In this document: one piece after another, positions 39,201-47,144 of the stretch
Numbering within the stretch: the first letter of the stretch is position 1
Layout of the letters: each line of letters opens with the position of its first letter
NCBI GenBank assembly: GCA_965279595.1
Contig: OZ257246.1
Span: 1,860,001 to 1,924,000, forward strand
DNA from: CAIKLP01 sp965279595
Lineage (GTDB): Bacteria > Bacteroidota > Bacteroidia > Sphingobacteriales > Sphingobacteriaceae
Length of the DNA: 64,000 nucleotides
Direction: 5' to 3'
Notes under the pieces: model-generated
What the model saw: the letters and a program-made list of their open reading frames with translations, nothing else
Databases searched by the model: none
Told to the model about the DNA's origin: nothing
Made by a program: the position numbers and the translations under genes

Positions 39201-40313
39201 GGTTGGATCTATACCAGCAATTGTTCCAACTTTAGCAACATACATTATTCCATTAGTTCCTCTTTCTATTTGAGAGCCACTAAAAGTAACTGAGCTAGCT
39301 ACATAAGCATCTGTATTATTAACTAAATTTCTAACATAAACACCGCCAGTACTACTAGTTGTACCACCTGTAGTGTAAAATAGTTTTTTTGCATCGGTAG
39401 TAAATTCAACTCCTCTAAGGGCAAGACCCGCATTCTGAACTGTTGAAGAGAAAGTTGAAAAACTTGAATAGTCACCATTGCCATTTAAATTTAGAATGTA
39501 GAATTCAGCATAATTCCCTGTTGAAATTCGAGAACATCCCCAAACTAATTTAGTGCCGTCATCTGATAAGTCTGCTTCTCCAGCAGAAAAACATTTTACT
39601 GAACTAGGTAGGCTAAGATTTGTCGCCGCACTCAATCCACTTGGGTTTGAAATTGTGGGTGTAGAAATTTCAACTTTGCTAACTTTTCCGGTATAATTAG
39701 TATATGTTACACCACTTGCATTGAAACCAGCAACCCAGTATAAATACCTTTTTCCGTTTTTTATATTACTTACAGCAATTGATGAAAGGGCATGAATTCC
39801 TGAAAAATTAGCAGCAGGATCAAATATGCTTGTTAATGCAGCGCCACTATTTAAATTTTGAATAGTAAGTGCACTAGTAGCTTTATTTACCTCAATACTT
39901 TTCCCAAATAATCCTATAGTTTTATTGCCATTTGCAGTATAGCTATCAGCATAAAATAAGTAGTATTTATTTCTACAAGAATTGTTATCTAAATAAGGTA
40001 CTATCGTGAATTCAGCCCTTTCATACCCAATATTAATTGAACTAGAGGAAATTGAGCCTTGTATCACATCAAATTTGTCAAATATCCTTGAACCATTTAC
40101 ATAAAATTGCAAATCTCCATTTTCATCATACATTGCATTTTGCGGCCCATTATCATTAATCATACTGCTTCCATAAGTTGCTGCAATTGCTGCTGGAGAA
40201 CTAGTCATATCAATTTCTTTACCTGATATGTACCACTTTTCAAGTTGTGTTTGTGCGTTGATGTTGCTTACAATTAACAGTGCAAGTAACAATAGGTTGA
40301 TTTTTTTTAACAT
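36285..40313 (-). CDS. Giant T9SS-secreted protein with right-handed beta-helix domain
   Basis: 1342 residues. Signal peptide LLLLALLIVSNINAQ. The N-terminal ~400 residues look like a beta-propeller (repeated D/G-rich strands, LSDDGTKLVWGCSR). The middle (~480-1000) is a parallel beta-helix: short repeated N-rich strands such as NNIGLQKQSTGITIS and INNNLFHRGFRGINVY. The C-terminus has an ordinary linker and a T9SS type A domain (VNIYPNPSNENFIIA, ending KSHKLIKM). Such proteins are usually cell-surface or secreted polysaccharide binders or lyases; catalysis is not proven. Adjacent kinase/LytTR genes may control it. Confidence 0.85.
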   Translation of the reverse strand: MLKKINLLLLALLIVSNINAQTQLEKWYISGKEIDMTSSPAAIAATYGSSMINDNGPQNAMYDENGDLQFYVNGSRIFDKFDVIQGSISSSSINIGYERAEFTIVPYLDNNSCRNKYYLFYADSYTANGNKTIGLFGKSIEVNKATSALTIQNLNSGAALTSIFDPAANFSGIHALSSIAVSNIKNGKRYLYWVAGFNASGVTYTNYTGKVSKVEISTPTISNPSGLSAATNLSLPSSVKCFSAGEADLSDDGTKLVWGCSRISTGNYAEFYILNLNGNGDYSSFSTFSSTVQNAGLALRGVEFTTDAKKLFYTTGGTTSSTGGVYVRNLVNNTDAYVASSVTFSGSQIERGTNGIMYVAKVGTIAGIDPTTNTFSGPSLAVSPPKYPNGFVLPDQIDGCNYDNFLFPTTSFDQTVFTASGNATWTQTSNPIKTNGQPIRIQNTLRFTGGAGTNITLNGMTFEFGENAKMILDPGVKVTLYNSTLKAFDCAMMWDGIEVSDNATLYSNSTPTAYNPVGTFILDAHAGISTSKDTNKPHSIKLDIQMTQFDRNHQHIVLINGPGGTNISIKNNRFFHSEPLRDQSGTYGVNDPSSSQFYGRSSIEVLNYLSPITAETIINNNLFHRGFRGINVYRSALKAGDNTFQNMSYIAGIGIYVNSGNSKNTIWVDGNSFNNTYRAFYEIYDAHVTFVNNTVYNTLSTAVYIINNKDCRISVLGNVMRGCKENAILLSSNAGTANNNKSEINVSNNNIGLQKQSTGITISEASRSKSLSYSKMLVNHNVINDVAFGIKIYNVIGFQDKQAKVSSVGNSDVSFNNITFYATKTTNRMASDYNMGIFLSACKGLAVLGDTINTSMNGSWRNCGIESNNTTSTLIKDNVIKAGRGVSAIENAWDNNYVCNIFNQNVNGISLGDHKLRAAGDVHGVFKKESRDNIFSGSTDKDIELYLWHIDPTNPANIVTNINNNKWIFLPTPSLMYYPDPNPIFSNPPGYPHINYLRANQGGEMPLCNVEGGSVPPSFWGPPNADLANDELFFWQWQYEYEKELKAAGQGQINNQFISQLIDVEQFISEQDYAQANQVLISMQAQSAYEQNLKSVFDILVDVMINDHRALSTQEISTLSTIASGTTYDNGTAVLEARNFLWTEAGLEFNDQADHTSPICFNVNYDPCYDQLPVVNIVLIDNQYNSYPNIPITIDATGRANLSGFEINNLDPNLMYSFSIDLPHSPLPFLTIEDWQNMDINITDLCEIENLEGKANGISNNKKESVNIYPNPSNENFIIAINELVADRIEVTDMVGRILFSSPISVGEKLIPINSSNWTSGTYILKIYNHDEVVKSHKLIKM

Positions 40314-40399
40314 AAGGTTTTTAATTTGGTATTTCCTACTCTTTTTAAGGCTTTTCGGTTTCGCCTAATGGATATTTCTTAGCAAATATTAAACTGATT

Positions 40400-40415
40400 G
40401 TTAGGTTAACCTAAC
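40400..40415. promoter_or_regulatory. Perfect 16-bp palindrome (operator candidate)
   Basis: GTTAGGTTAACCTAAC is its own reverse complement and lies 87-102 bp upstream of the 1342-aa gene's ATG, in the 242-bp gap below the LytTR gene. No other such palindrome is obvious in the gap. Confidence 0.45.
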
Positions 40416-40555
40416 GACAATGAGAGTTTGCACCTTCTCCTTAGATTTTGTTGGAAAGCGTTGTGAATTTGTAAATGAATGGAAAAGATTAAGCCAGATT
40501 TAATTTTAGCTTTAAATCAGATTGGAAATATTTAACAGAATGGAAGGGGAGAATT

Positions 40556-41317
40556 TTATTTATGAAGATTCATTCTTTCAAAAAGGTTTTCTTTTCTCCT
40601 CATTGAAACGTCAAGGGTAATACCACCCTCAATGACTACAGATCCTGATTTTCCTTTAATGAAGCGTTCTATTTTTTTCAGATTTACTAAATATGAATTA
40701 TGTATTCTGAAAAAATCATTTCCTTCTAAAAGTTCTTCATAATAACCTATGTTTTTGGAAGATACCAATTGCTGATTATTATCTAAATGGATCGTAGTAT
40801 AATTATTATCACTCTGTAAAAATCGAATTTTAGATAATTCAATAAAATTGATTTCATTTAAATTGGTGACTGCTAATTTTTCGAAAACTGTTTTTTGTTG
40901 TAAGGCATCTTTTAAATTGCTGATAGAAGAAATGTGTTGTTTGTCATTTTTTAATCGCCTAAACTTTTCTAAAGATGCTTCCAATTCCTTATTGTCAATG
41001 GGTTTCAATAAATAATCAAGTGCCGAAAATTTGATGGCTTTGAGTGCATGCTGATCAAAGGCAGTAGTAAATATAATTTTGAATTTGATTTCTGGAAGAT
41101 GTTGAAGTAAAGTGAATCCATCTCCATCTGGCATTTGAATGTCTAGAAAAAGAATGTCTATATCCTTATTATGTTTTTCAATCGTTGAAAGTCCAGTTGA
41201 AATTGAATTGGCAGTAGCAAGTATATTTACATCATGATGATAATTGGTTAAGAGCAAAGAAAGAGTTTCAATACTTTTAATTTCATCATCAATAATTACA
41301 ACATTCAATTTAGTCAT
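40556..41317 (-). CDS. LytTR-type response regulator
   Basis: 253 residues. Receiver ~1-120 with phospho-acceptor Asp59 in ILFLDIQMPDGDG and the conserved Lys in LLKPIDNKEL. LytTR DNA-binding domain ~150-250 (KIRFLQSDNNYTTIHL, FFRIHNSYLVNLKKIERF). It overlaps the kinase gene by 8 bp, so the two form a complete two-component pair. LytTR regulators bind direct repeats; the target gene may be the downstream beta-helix gene, but no site is proven. Confidence 0.95.
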   Translation of the reverse strand: MTKLNVVIIDDEIKSIETLSLLLTNYHHDVNILATANSISTGLSTIEKHNKDIDILFLDIQMPDGDGFTLLQHLPEIKFKIIFTTAFDQHALKAIKFSALDYLLKPIDNKELEASLEKFRRLKNDKQHISSISNLKDALQQKTVFEKLAVTNLNEINFIELSKIRFLQSDNNYTTIHLDNNQQLVSSKNIGYYEELLEGNDFFRIHNSYLVNLKKIERFIKGKSGSVVIEGGITLDVSMRRKENLFERMNLHK

Positions 41318-44270
41318 TAATAAGTGGTATAATCAGTTCAACTTTTGTTCCATAGGGTTTTTCTTGTTGATAAATATCGGTAATATTTACCATTTTTTTA
41401 TTCAGGTCGTTCCCAGCAATTAACAAAAGTCTTTCTTCAGTATATTTAATACCTTTTGATTCAAATTCTTTGAAAGTACCAGCTTGTTGTTGCGCAACCA
41501 CTTCTCTTCCAACTCCATTATCAATAATGCTAACCAATAAATTAAACTCATCTTTTTTGAATATAATTTCTAACAAACCTTTTTCTTTTAATCCACTTAA
41601 TCCATATTTAATGGCGTTTTCAACAAATGGCTGTATAATTAGTGCGGGAATATAAATCATAGCAGGTTGAATCTCTTCATCTACTTTAATAATGGTATCG
41701 AATTTTTCTTCAAAACGCAATTGTTCTAATTCAATATATAAACTTAAAAATTCTATTTCTTTATCTAAACTGATAACTTGAGTTTCAGCATAATTCATAA
41801 TGGAACGTATGAGACGAGAAAACCTTGCGATATAATGATTGGCCTCTAATGGTTTGTTCTGTAATACAAATGTTTGCAATGAATTCAAGGTGTTAAATAT
41901 AAAATGTGGATTCATCTGACTAGCCAACACATTATTTTTTAGCTCTGATATTCTTTTATTATAAGCTGTTTTTTCTTTCTCTCTTTTGCGTACTCTGTAC
42001 AGCCAATAATATATGAGTCCACTGGTTATTAAAGTAATAATAATTTTCAACCACCAACTTTGATACCATAAAGGTAGAACTGTAAAGGAGTAGGAGGTAG
42101 GCACACTCCAATCGCTATTGTATTTTTTTGCTGATACTTCTACTGTATAAGTATCAGGGTTGAGGCTATAAAATTCTAATCGGTCCGTGTTTACCTCATT
42201 CCATTGTTCTCCATTAATTCGATAGCGATACTGTATAGATTTATTAACTTGATAAGTAATAGCCGAATATGATAAAACAATTACACCATTGTGATAATAG
42301 AATTTTGGACGTTCAAGTTGGCTATATATTTTTCCTTCAACAATTAAATTTCTTATATATACTTCAGGAGCTGAAGCATTCGATATAAAATTATCAACAT
42401 CAATAATTATTGCACCTGAGGGAGTAGCAATATATGCTTTACCATTATATAAACTAATATCTTTTACATCATCATTTGGAAGCACATCATTTGTTGAAAA
42501 ATTCCTCACATGCATGAAGTGCCTAATATTAAATAGACTTATTCCTTTATTGGTAGCAATCCAAATATTTTTTTCTCCATCAAAAATTAGTTTATGACAA
42601 ATATTGCTAGTTAATTTACTGTTTTGACTAGTGATATGCCTGAATAATTTCCGGTTTTTAAAAACAAAAATTCCATTCCCATCAGTAGCAATCCATAAAT
42701 ATCCATTGATATATTTTATGTCTCTTAAATTAGATTTAAAAATGTTTTCACCTGCAATATAAGTGGAGCTTTGGTTAGCGAGGTCAAACCAATATAATTC
42801 TTGAATAGATGTGTACCAACATCCTTTTTTTCCACCATCAGCAACACTTACTAATCTTACCAAAGGATTTACTTGTATGTCATTGTAGAAACCATAGAAT
42901 TGCTTCGGATAGTTAATATGATCCCAAAAATAAATTCCATATCTACCAGTCAACCATAAGCCATTTGCGCTTTCATCCATATCGCTAAAACCAATACCCC
43001 CATTTAAATCTAAAATCAATGGGTTTAATTTTCTTGTTTTTAGGTTATAAATAAATGGAGTAAAATCGGTGCCTATTAATAATTCGGTTTCTGATAACCA
43101 TTTAATGCTTTTGAGTCGAGTAACTTTATCTTTATTTATTAAATTTTTGAAGGAGAAATGGTATTTATCAATCACTTTTTCTTTAGAATACACAATAAGA
43201 TCACCGTAATAGTTTCCAACTGCCCAGAGATCGGAAGTAGGATGATGGCCAATGGAAAGAATGGAGCTACCTGGGAAATTATGAATTAGCGATTGTGATG
43301 CAGGTACATAATACACACCATCAGATAAAGTATTGATCCACATTCCACCTTCTTTATCATTCATGATATAAGAAATGCGAATGCCCTCAAAAAAAACTTT
43401 TTTATTTCCAAGGTAACCTTTAGTAACAAATTCAGGAATATAAATTAAACCTGTTGGCGTACCTACCCATAAATTATCACGATCAAAAAGAGAAGAGCCG
43501 GCAATATTATCAATAACATTATTTCTTACAAGGTAAACAATGGTATCATTTTTATAATTCATTATTCCATTGCTTGTTTGAAAATAGAATTCACCGTTTT
43601 CTCTATTGTGCTTGATAATACTGTATATACCATCTGAAACAGTTGTATTTCCTATTATTTTACACAACTTCGTGTTCAAGTCGAGTCTGAATATATCACC
43701 ATTGTTTTCAGTTTTATTGCCAAAAATGAGCGTGCTTATTTCGTCTTTATACAAAAACAAAGGATAGCAATTTTCAACATATAAATTATCAGGTATGGTA
43801 TTTACAATTATCTTCTTCCCATTGTAAACATGAGGTTCGCCTAGGAAACGTGAAAACCAAATATTCCCATTTTTATCTTCCAGAATATCGACTAAAAATT
43901 TACCTTGTTTAATTTCATATTTTAAAGTAGGGTCTTTTTGTTCATTGATAAAGGTATTATCCTTGAAATAGGAAAGTTTCCCATTATAACTTAAGAACCA
44001 AATTCTTCCTTTGCTATCCTCATAACATTTAAAATTTTCATTATCTGCTAAGCCATCAGCAATTGTAAATGTTTCGAAATGTCTACCATCAAATCGGTTT
44101 ACCCCAGACTCTGTGCAGAACCACATGAACCCTTTTGAATCTTGCATGCTAAAGTAAACGGTACTATTCGCTAGCCCTTCACTAACGGTATAATGTCTGA
44201 ATAGGGGGTCTTGTGCAAATAACTGCTGACTAAAAAATAAAAGAAAAAATACTAAGAATGTTTTTTTCAT
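41310..44270 (-). CDS. Two-component propeller sensor histidine kinase (LytS-like)
   Basis: 986 residues. Signal peptide LLFFSQQLFAQ. Periplasmic part ~20-690 of two-component-regulator propeller repeats (e.g. GLANSTVYFSMQDSKGFMWF, GDIFRLDLNTK, NIWIATNKGISLF), then a Y_Y_Y domain (~690-750, IQYRYRINGEQWNEVN), a membrane helix (~755-775) and a His_kinase domain with NPHFIFNTLNSLQ (phospho-His near 808) and HATPase motifs DNGVGRE. It senses an extracytoplasmic signal, often a glycan in this class, and phosphorylates the LytTR regulator encoded in the overlap. Confidence 0.93.
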   Translation of the reverse strand: MKKTFLVFFLLFFSQQLFAQDPLFRHYTVSEGLANSTVYFSMQDSKGFMWFCTESGVNRFDGRHFETFTIADGLADNENFKCYEDSKGRIWFLSYNGKLSYFKDNTFINEQKDPTLKYEIKQGKFLVDILEDKNGNIWFSRFLGEPHVYNGKKIIVNTIPDNLYVENCYPLFLYKDEISTLIFGNKTENNGDIFRLDLNTKLCKIIGNTTVSDGIYSIIKHNRENGEFYFQTSNGIMNYKNDTIVYLVRNNVIDNIAGSSLFDRDNLWVGTPTGLIYIPEFVTKGYLGNKKVFFEGIRISYIMNDKEGGMWINTLSDGVYYVPASQSLIHNFPGSSILSIGHHPTSDLWAVGNYYGDLIVYSKEKVIDKYHFSFKNLINKDKVTRLKSIKWLSETELLIGTDFTPFIYNLKTRKLNPLILDLNGGIGFSDMDESANGLWLTGRYGIYFWDHINYPKQFYGFYNDIQVNPLVRLVSVADGGKKGCWYTSIQELYWFDLANQSSTYIAGENIFKSNLRDIKYINGYLWIATDGNGIFVFKNRKLFRHITSQNSKLTSNICHKLIFDGEKNIWIATNKGISLFNIRHFMHVRNFSTNDVLPNDDVKDISLYNGKAYIATPSGAIIIDVDNFISNASAPEVYIRNLIVEGKIYSQLERPKFYYHNGVIVLSYSAITYQVNKSIQYRYRINGEQWNEVNTDRLEFYSLNPDTYTVEVSAKKYNSDWSVPTSYSFTVLPLWYQSWWLKIIITLITSGLIYYWLYRVRKREKEKTAYNKRISELKNNVLASQMNPHFIFNTLNSLQTFVLQNKPLEANHYIARFSRLIRSIMNYAETQVISLDKEIEFLSLYIELEQLRFEEKFDTIIKVDEEIQPAMIYIPALIIQPFVENAIKYGLSGLKEKGLLEIIFKKDEFNLLVSIIDNGVGREVVAQQQAGTFKEFESKGIKYTEERLLLIAGNDLNKKMVNITDIYQQEKPYGTKVELIIPLIND

Positions 44271-44353
44271 TAATTAAATGTGAATGTTCAATAATAGTAA
44301 AAAAAGCGGATACATTTTTTGTGGAAGGTTTGGGATAAGTGTTATATGAATGA

Positions 44354-44723
44354 TAATTTTAAATTTCAACTTAAAAGTAATTTTAAATTTTGAATTTTAA
44401 ATTTTGAATGTAATGTTGTAATTGTGAATTTTGAATTGGGCAGTTTGTACAATGTAACCTACAGGGTCCAATTAACACATCAACACATTGTCTCATCAAC
44501 ACATTTCTGCTTTTATCAAACGAGTTGGAACTTAGAAATGCTGTGGTTGGGAAGAAAGGGTAATTTTAAATTTTAAGTTTTAAATTTTGAATGTCAATTG
44601 AATAATTATAAATTAGGAATTGGGCAGTTTGTACAATGTAACCTACAGGGTCCAATTAACACATTAACACATCAACACATTAACACATTATCTCATTAAC
44701 ATATCAACACATTAACACATCAA
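44354..44723 (+). repeat. Composite dispersed repeat, copy C
   Basis: Contains the AT block, AATTGTGAATTTTGAATTGG, GTAACCTACAGGGTCC, ACACATCA units, the middle module (TCAAACGAGTTGGAAC...), and a second set of blocks. It ends 5 bp before the ATG at 44728, filling the 457-bp gap after the propeller kinase. Confidence 0.85.
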
Positions 44724-44727
44724 AAAA

Positions 44728-45741
44728 ATGAACCTACAAACTAACAGCATACTTAAATTAACTTGTATAGTATCCTCTCTGATAACGAGTGTAATTTGGA
44801 TTGCATTTTTTATTACATTTTTTAAAGGTATTGATGAAATAAATGCTGGGGACTATTTTTTAAATAATGTTAATATTATATTATATCCACTGTATGTTAT
44901 CTTTTCCATTATAATAGTCATCAAAGCCAATTCAAATAGGGGAGCCCTTTTATTTTCCTTATTTCTTTCTTTGGTTTCACAAAATATTGCACTGAATTAT
45001 TTTTTTGTACAAAATCCCATTTATAATAATAATTTCATCTTCACTTTAAGTTTTATCATTACTTCAACCATTTACATAAAGTCATTTCAGAATTTCCCAC
45101 AGCATCTTGATCAAAATGATGTAAATAAATATTTTCCTAAATTAAAATTGATTAGAATTTACCTGCAAGCATTTTTGAGTAATCGCATGTGGATTGCATT
45201 TCCAGTTATAGTATTAGCCCTTTCATTTACCTTTCCGGGAAATAAATTCATGCAATCATCCGTGTTTTCAATTGTCACTTTAACGGCGGTTTTTTTCTTG
45301 TATCTCAATTATAAAGTTTCCAATCCTTCCAATAGAAATAAAATTGCATGGCTATTTTGGGGTGTTCTATGTTATACGTTCTTATCCGTTTTCAATGTAA
45401 TACTCATGTTTACGGAACCCGAATTTCAACAAAGCATAGCAGCAATCATTAATATATTTAGAGCACTTTCATTGTTCATATCCATTACTATGTGCCTGTT
45501 CTTTTTCGATACTTTTGATACAGGTGTACTTATCCGACGCACCATTGTAGATGGTATAATTTTTATTGTCATAGTGTTATTATACAACAGCATTGAACAT
45601 TATTTCTTGCACTGGATTACCCACAAACTTCATATTTCAAATACTTTAATTTCTTCCATTCTCTCTGGGTTTTTTGTGCTTGTTTTTAGTCCGTTGCATC
45701 ATAGGTTTATGCATGTTTTGGACAGGAAACTGAAAAAGTAA
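44728..45741 (+). CDS. Polytopic membrane protein, possibly truncated sensor
   Basis: 337 residues with about nine hydrophobic helices and no signal peptide cleavage site. The last part (DTGVLIRRTIVDGIIFIVIV, YNSIEHYFLHWITHKLHIS, LVFSPLHHRFMHVLDRK) resembles the membrane sensor region that in other Bacteroidota proteins is followed by kinase or phosphatase modules, which are absent here. The stop codon (45739-45741) lies within the start of repeat copy D, so the repeat may have truncated a longer gene. It is the only gene between copies C and D. Confidence 0.55.
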   Translation: MNLQTNSILKLTCIVSSLITSVIWIAFFITFFKGIDEINAGDYFLNNVNIILYPLYVIFSIIIVIKANSNRGALLFSLFLSLVSQNIALNYFFVQNPIYNNNFIFTLSFIITSTIYIKSFQNFPQHLDQNDVNKYFPKLKLIRIYLQAFLSNRMWIAFPVIVLALSFTFPGNKFMQSSVFSIVTLTAVFFLYLNYKVSNPSNRNKIAWLFWGVLCYTFLSVFNVILMFTEPEFQQSIAAIINIFRALSLFISITMCLFFFDTFDTGVLIRRTIVDGIIFIVIVLLYNSIEHYFLHWITHKLHISNTLISSILSGFFVLVFSPLHHRFMHVLDRKLKK

Positions 45742-46070
45742 TTTTAAATTTTAAGTTTTAAATTTTAAATGCAAATTGAATAATTATAAATTATGAATTG
45801 GGCAGGCTAGTACTATGTAACCAACAGGGTCCCATTAACACATCAACACATTATCTCATTAACACATTTCTGCTTTTATCAAACGATTTGGAACTTAGAA
45901 ATGCTGTGGTTGGGTGGAAAGGGTAATTTTAAATTTTGAATGTCAATGTTGTAATTATGAATTTTGAATTGGGCAACCTAGTATTATAAATAGCACTAGT
46001 ATAACCTAATTCAACATTTTTTTAATTTACATTTAAAATTCATAATTTAAAATTCATAATTTTCTTTGTA
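45739..46070 (+). repeat. Composite dispersed repeat, copy D
   Basis: Overlaps the stop codon of the upstream gene: GTAATTTTAAATTTT provides the TAA. It holds the AT block, AATTATAAATTATGAATTGG, the GTAACC...GGGTCCC block, ACACATCA units, the middle module (~45877-45923), and ends with repeated AAAATTCATAATT. Confidence 0.85.
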
Positions 46071-46245
46071 ATCAAATAAAGTTTCCAATGAAATTAAGTT
46101 AATGTAATTAGCAATAATGTGTCCAACGAACTTGGTGCGCATAGGAAATGTTTTTCTTAAAATTCAAGTAGTAGAAAACTTATGCTTTTTTCAAGGTTCG
46201 GATACTTTTAGCAAAAAATTGTGAGGGAGCTGCAATGACCTTGAA

Positions 46246-46525
46246 ATAATAATTTTAAATTTCCAGCGACCGCTAATTTTTGCGCGTTTTTTCTGCTACG
46301 TAGAATTTAGAAAAACAGTTCCAAGCGCGATTTTTTTGTTACTTTTTTATAAAAAAAAGTAAGACAAAATAAAAATAATTTTAAATTTTAAGTTTTAAAT
46401 TTCAATTGAATAATTATAAATTATGAATTTGGCAGCATAGTATTATTAATAGCACCAACACTACCTTAATTCAACATTTTTTTAATTTACATTTAAAATT
46501 TAAAACTTAAAATTCATAATTAAAG
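46246..46525 (+). repeat. Composite dispersed repeat, partial/divergent copy E
   Basis: Contains AT block fragments, an inserted segment with GCGCGATTTTTTTGTTAC and an inverted A/T hairpin (TTACTTTTTTATAA / AAAAAAAAGTAA type), then AATTATAAATTATGAATT and a CACTACCTTAATTC.. tail shared with the end of copy D. It lies directly upstream of the tmRNA promoter. The 175 bp between D and E (46071-46245) hold no gene I can see. Confidence 0.6.
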
Positions 46526-46554
46526 CAAATTGTAATTAATCCGACCATTTTACG

Positions 46555-46562
46555 TATTTTTG
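46555..46562 (+). promoter_or_regulatory. Predicted -7 box TATTTTTG for tmRNA
   Basis: TATTTTTG with a TTG at 46530-46532 (-33 position, 22-bp spacing). Transcription would begin about 46568, giving a ~26-nt 5' leader that includes the AGCACC/GGTGCT hairpin at 46578-46592, removed by RNase P to give the mature 5' end at 46595. Confidence 0.65.
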
Positions 46563-46594
46563 CACACATCACTAGAAAGCACCTTCGGTGCTAT

Positions 46595-46989
46595 GGGGCT
46601 GCTTGGAATTGACAGGGTGGAAGATTTGATTGTAAGCACGCAGGGCTTTTGTGGGATTGCCCTCTAAAGAAATTCCTCAAATTGTAAATGGCGAAAATAA
46701 CTACGCTCTTGCTGCGTAATTATAACAGGATGTTATAATTGCCTCTTTCATAATTAGATTATGAAGCGAGATGTCTCCCAGAAGCGCTGAACGGCCGCGT
46801 CTGATTTCGAGGCACTGAAAATGTCGGGATAGAAAAGGGATTGTTCCGAAACCTTTTTGAAACTAAGGAACTAAGGGGTTTGTAGTAATTTTAGGGTCAG
46901 CAAACTCACCAAAATTAAACCTGAAATAAGCGCGTAGAAAGCAATTTGGATCCCATGTTTGGACGAGGGTTCGACTCCCTCCAGCTCCA
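46595..46989 (+). ncRNA. ssrA: Transfer-messenger RNA (tmRNA)
   Basis: About 395 nt, trans-translation RNA that rescues stalled ribosomes. The 5' GGGGCTG pairs with the 3' CAGCTCC (one G-U) to form the acceptor stem, followed by the discriminator A; CCA is not encoded. The T-arm GTTCGACTCCCTCCAGCTCC is intact. The tag reading frame at 46690-46719 reads GENNYALAA and stops with TAA, the same tag I recall for some other Bacteroidota. The chromosome around it is free of protein genes for 300 bp. Confidence 0.97.
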
Positions 46990-46995
46990 CTGTTT

Positions 46996-47036
46996 AATTA
47001 GCTAATTAGTTGAAATGCTAATTAGCTAATTTTTTT
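46996..47036 (+). terminator. Intrinsic terminator of tmRNA
   Basis: Perfect 14-bp stem AATTAGCTAATTAG / CTAATTAGCTAATT with an 8-nt loop, followed by a run of T. It begins 7 bp after the mature 3' end. Confidence 0.85.
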
Positions 47037-47144
47037 AGTGGGTGGGGGTAATGCGGAGTTAATGCAAGTTTTTAAATGGGGGTATATCTTCTCAACTAAA
47101 TTCCGAACATACTTGCAAGAGTTTTGAAAACCTAAATATCGTTT

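Noticed and set aside
46071..46245. Small gene or RNA between repeats D and E
   Set aside because: No ORF, hairpin or promoter I could support; likely repeat debris.
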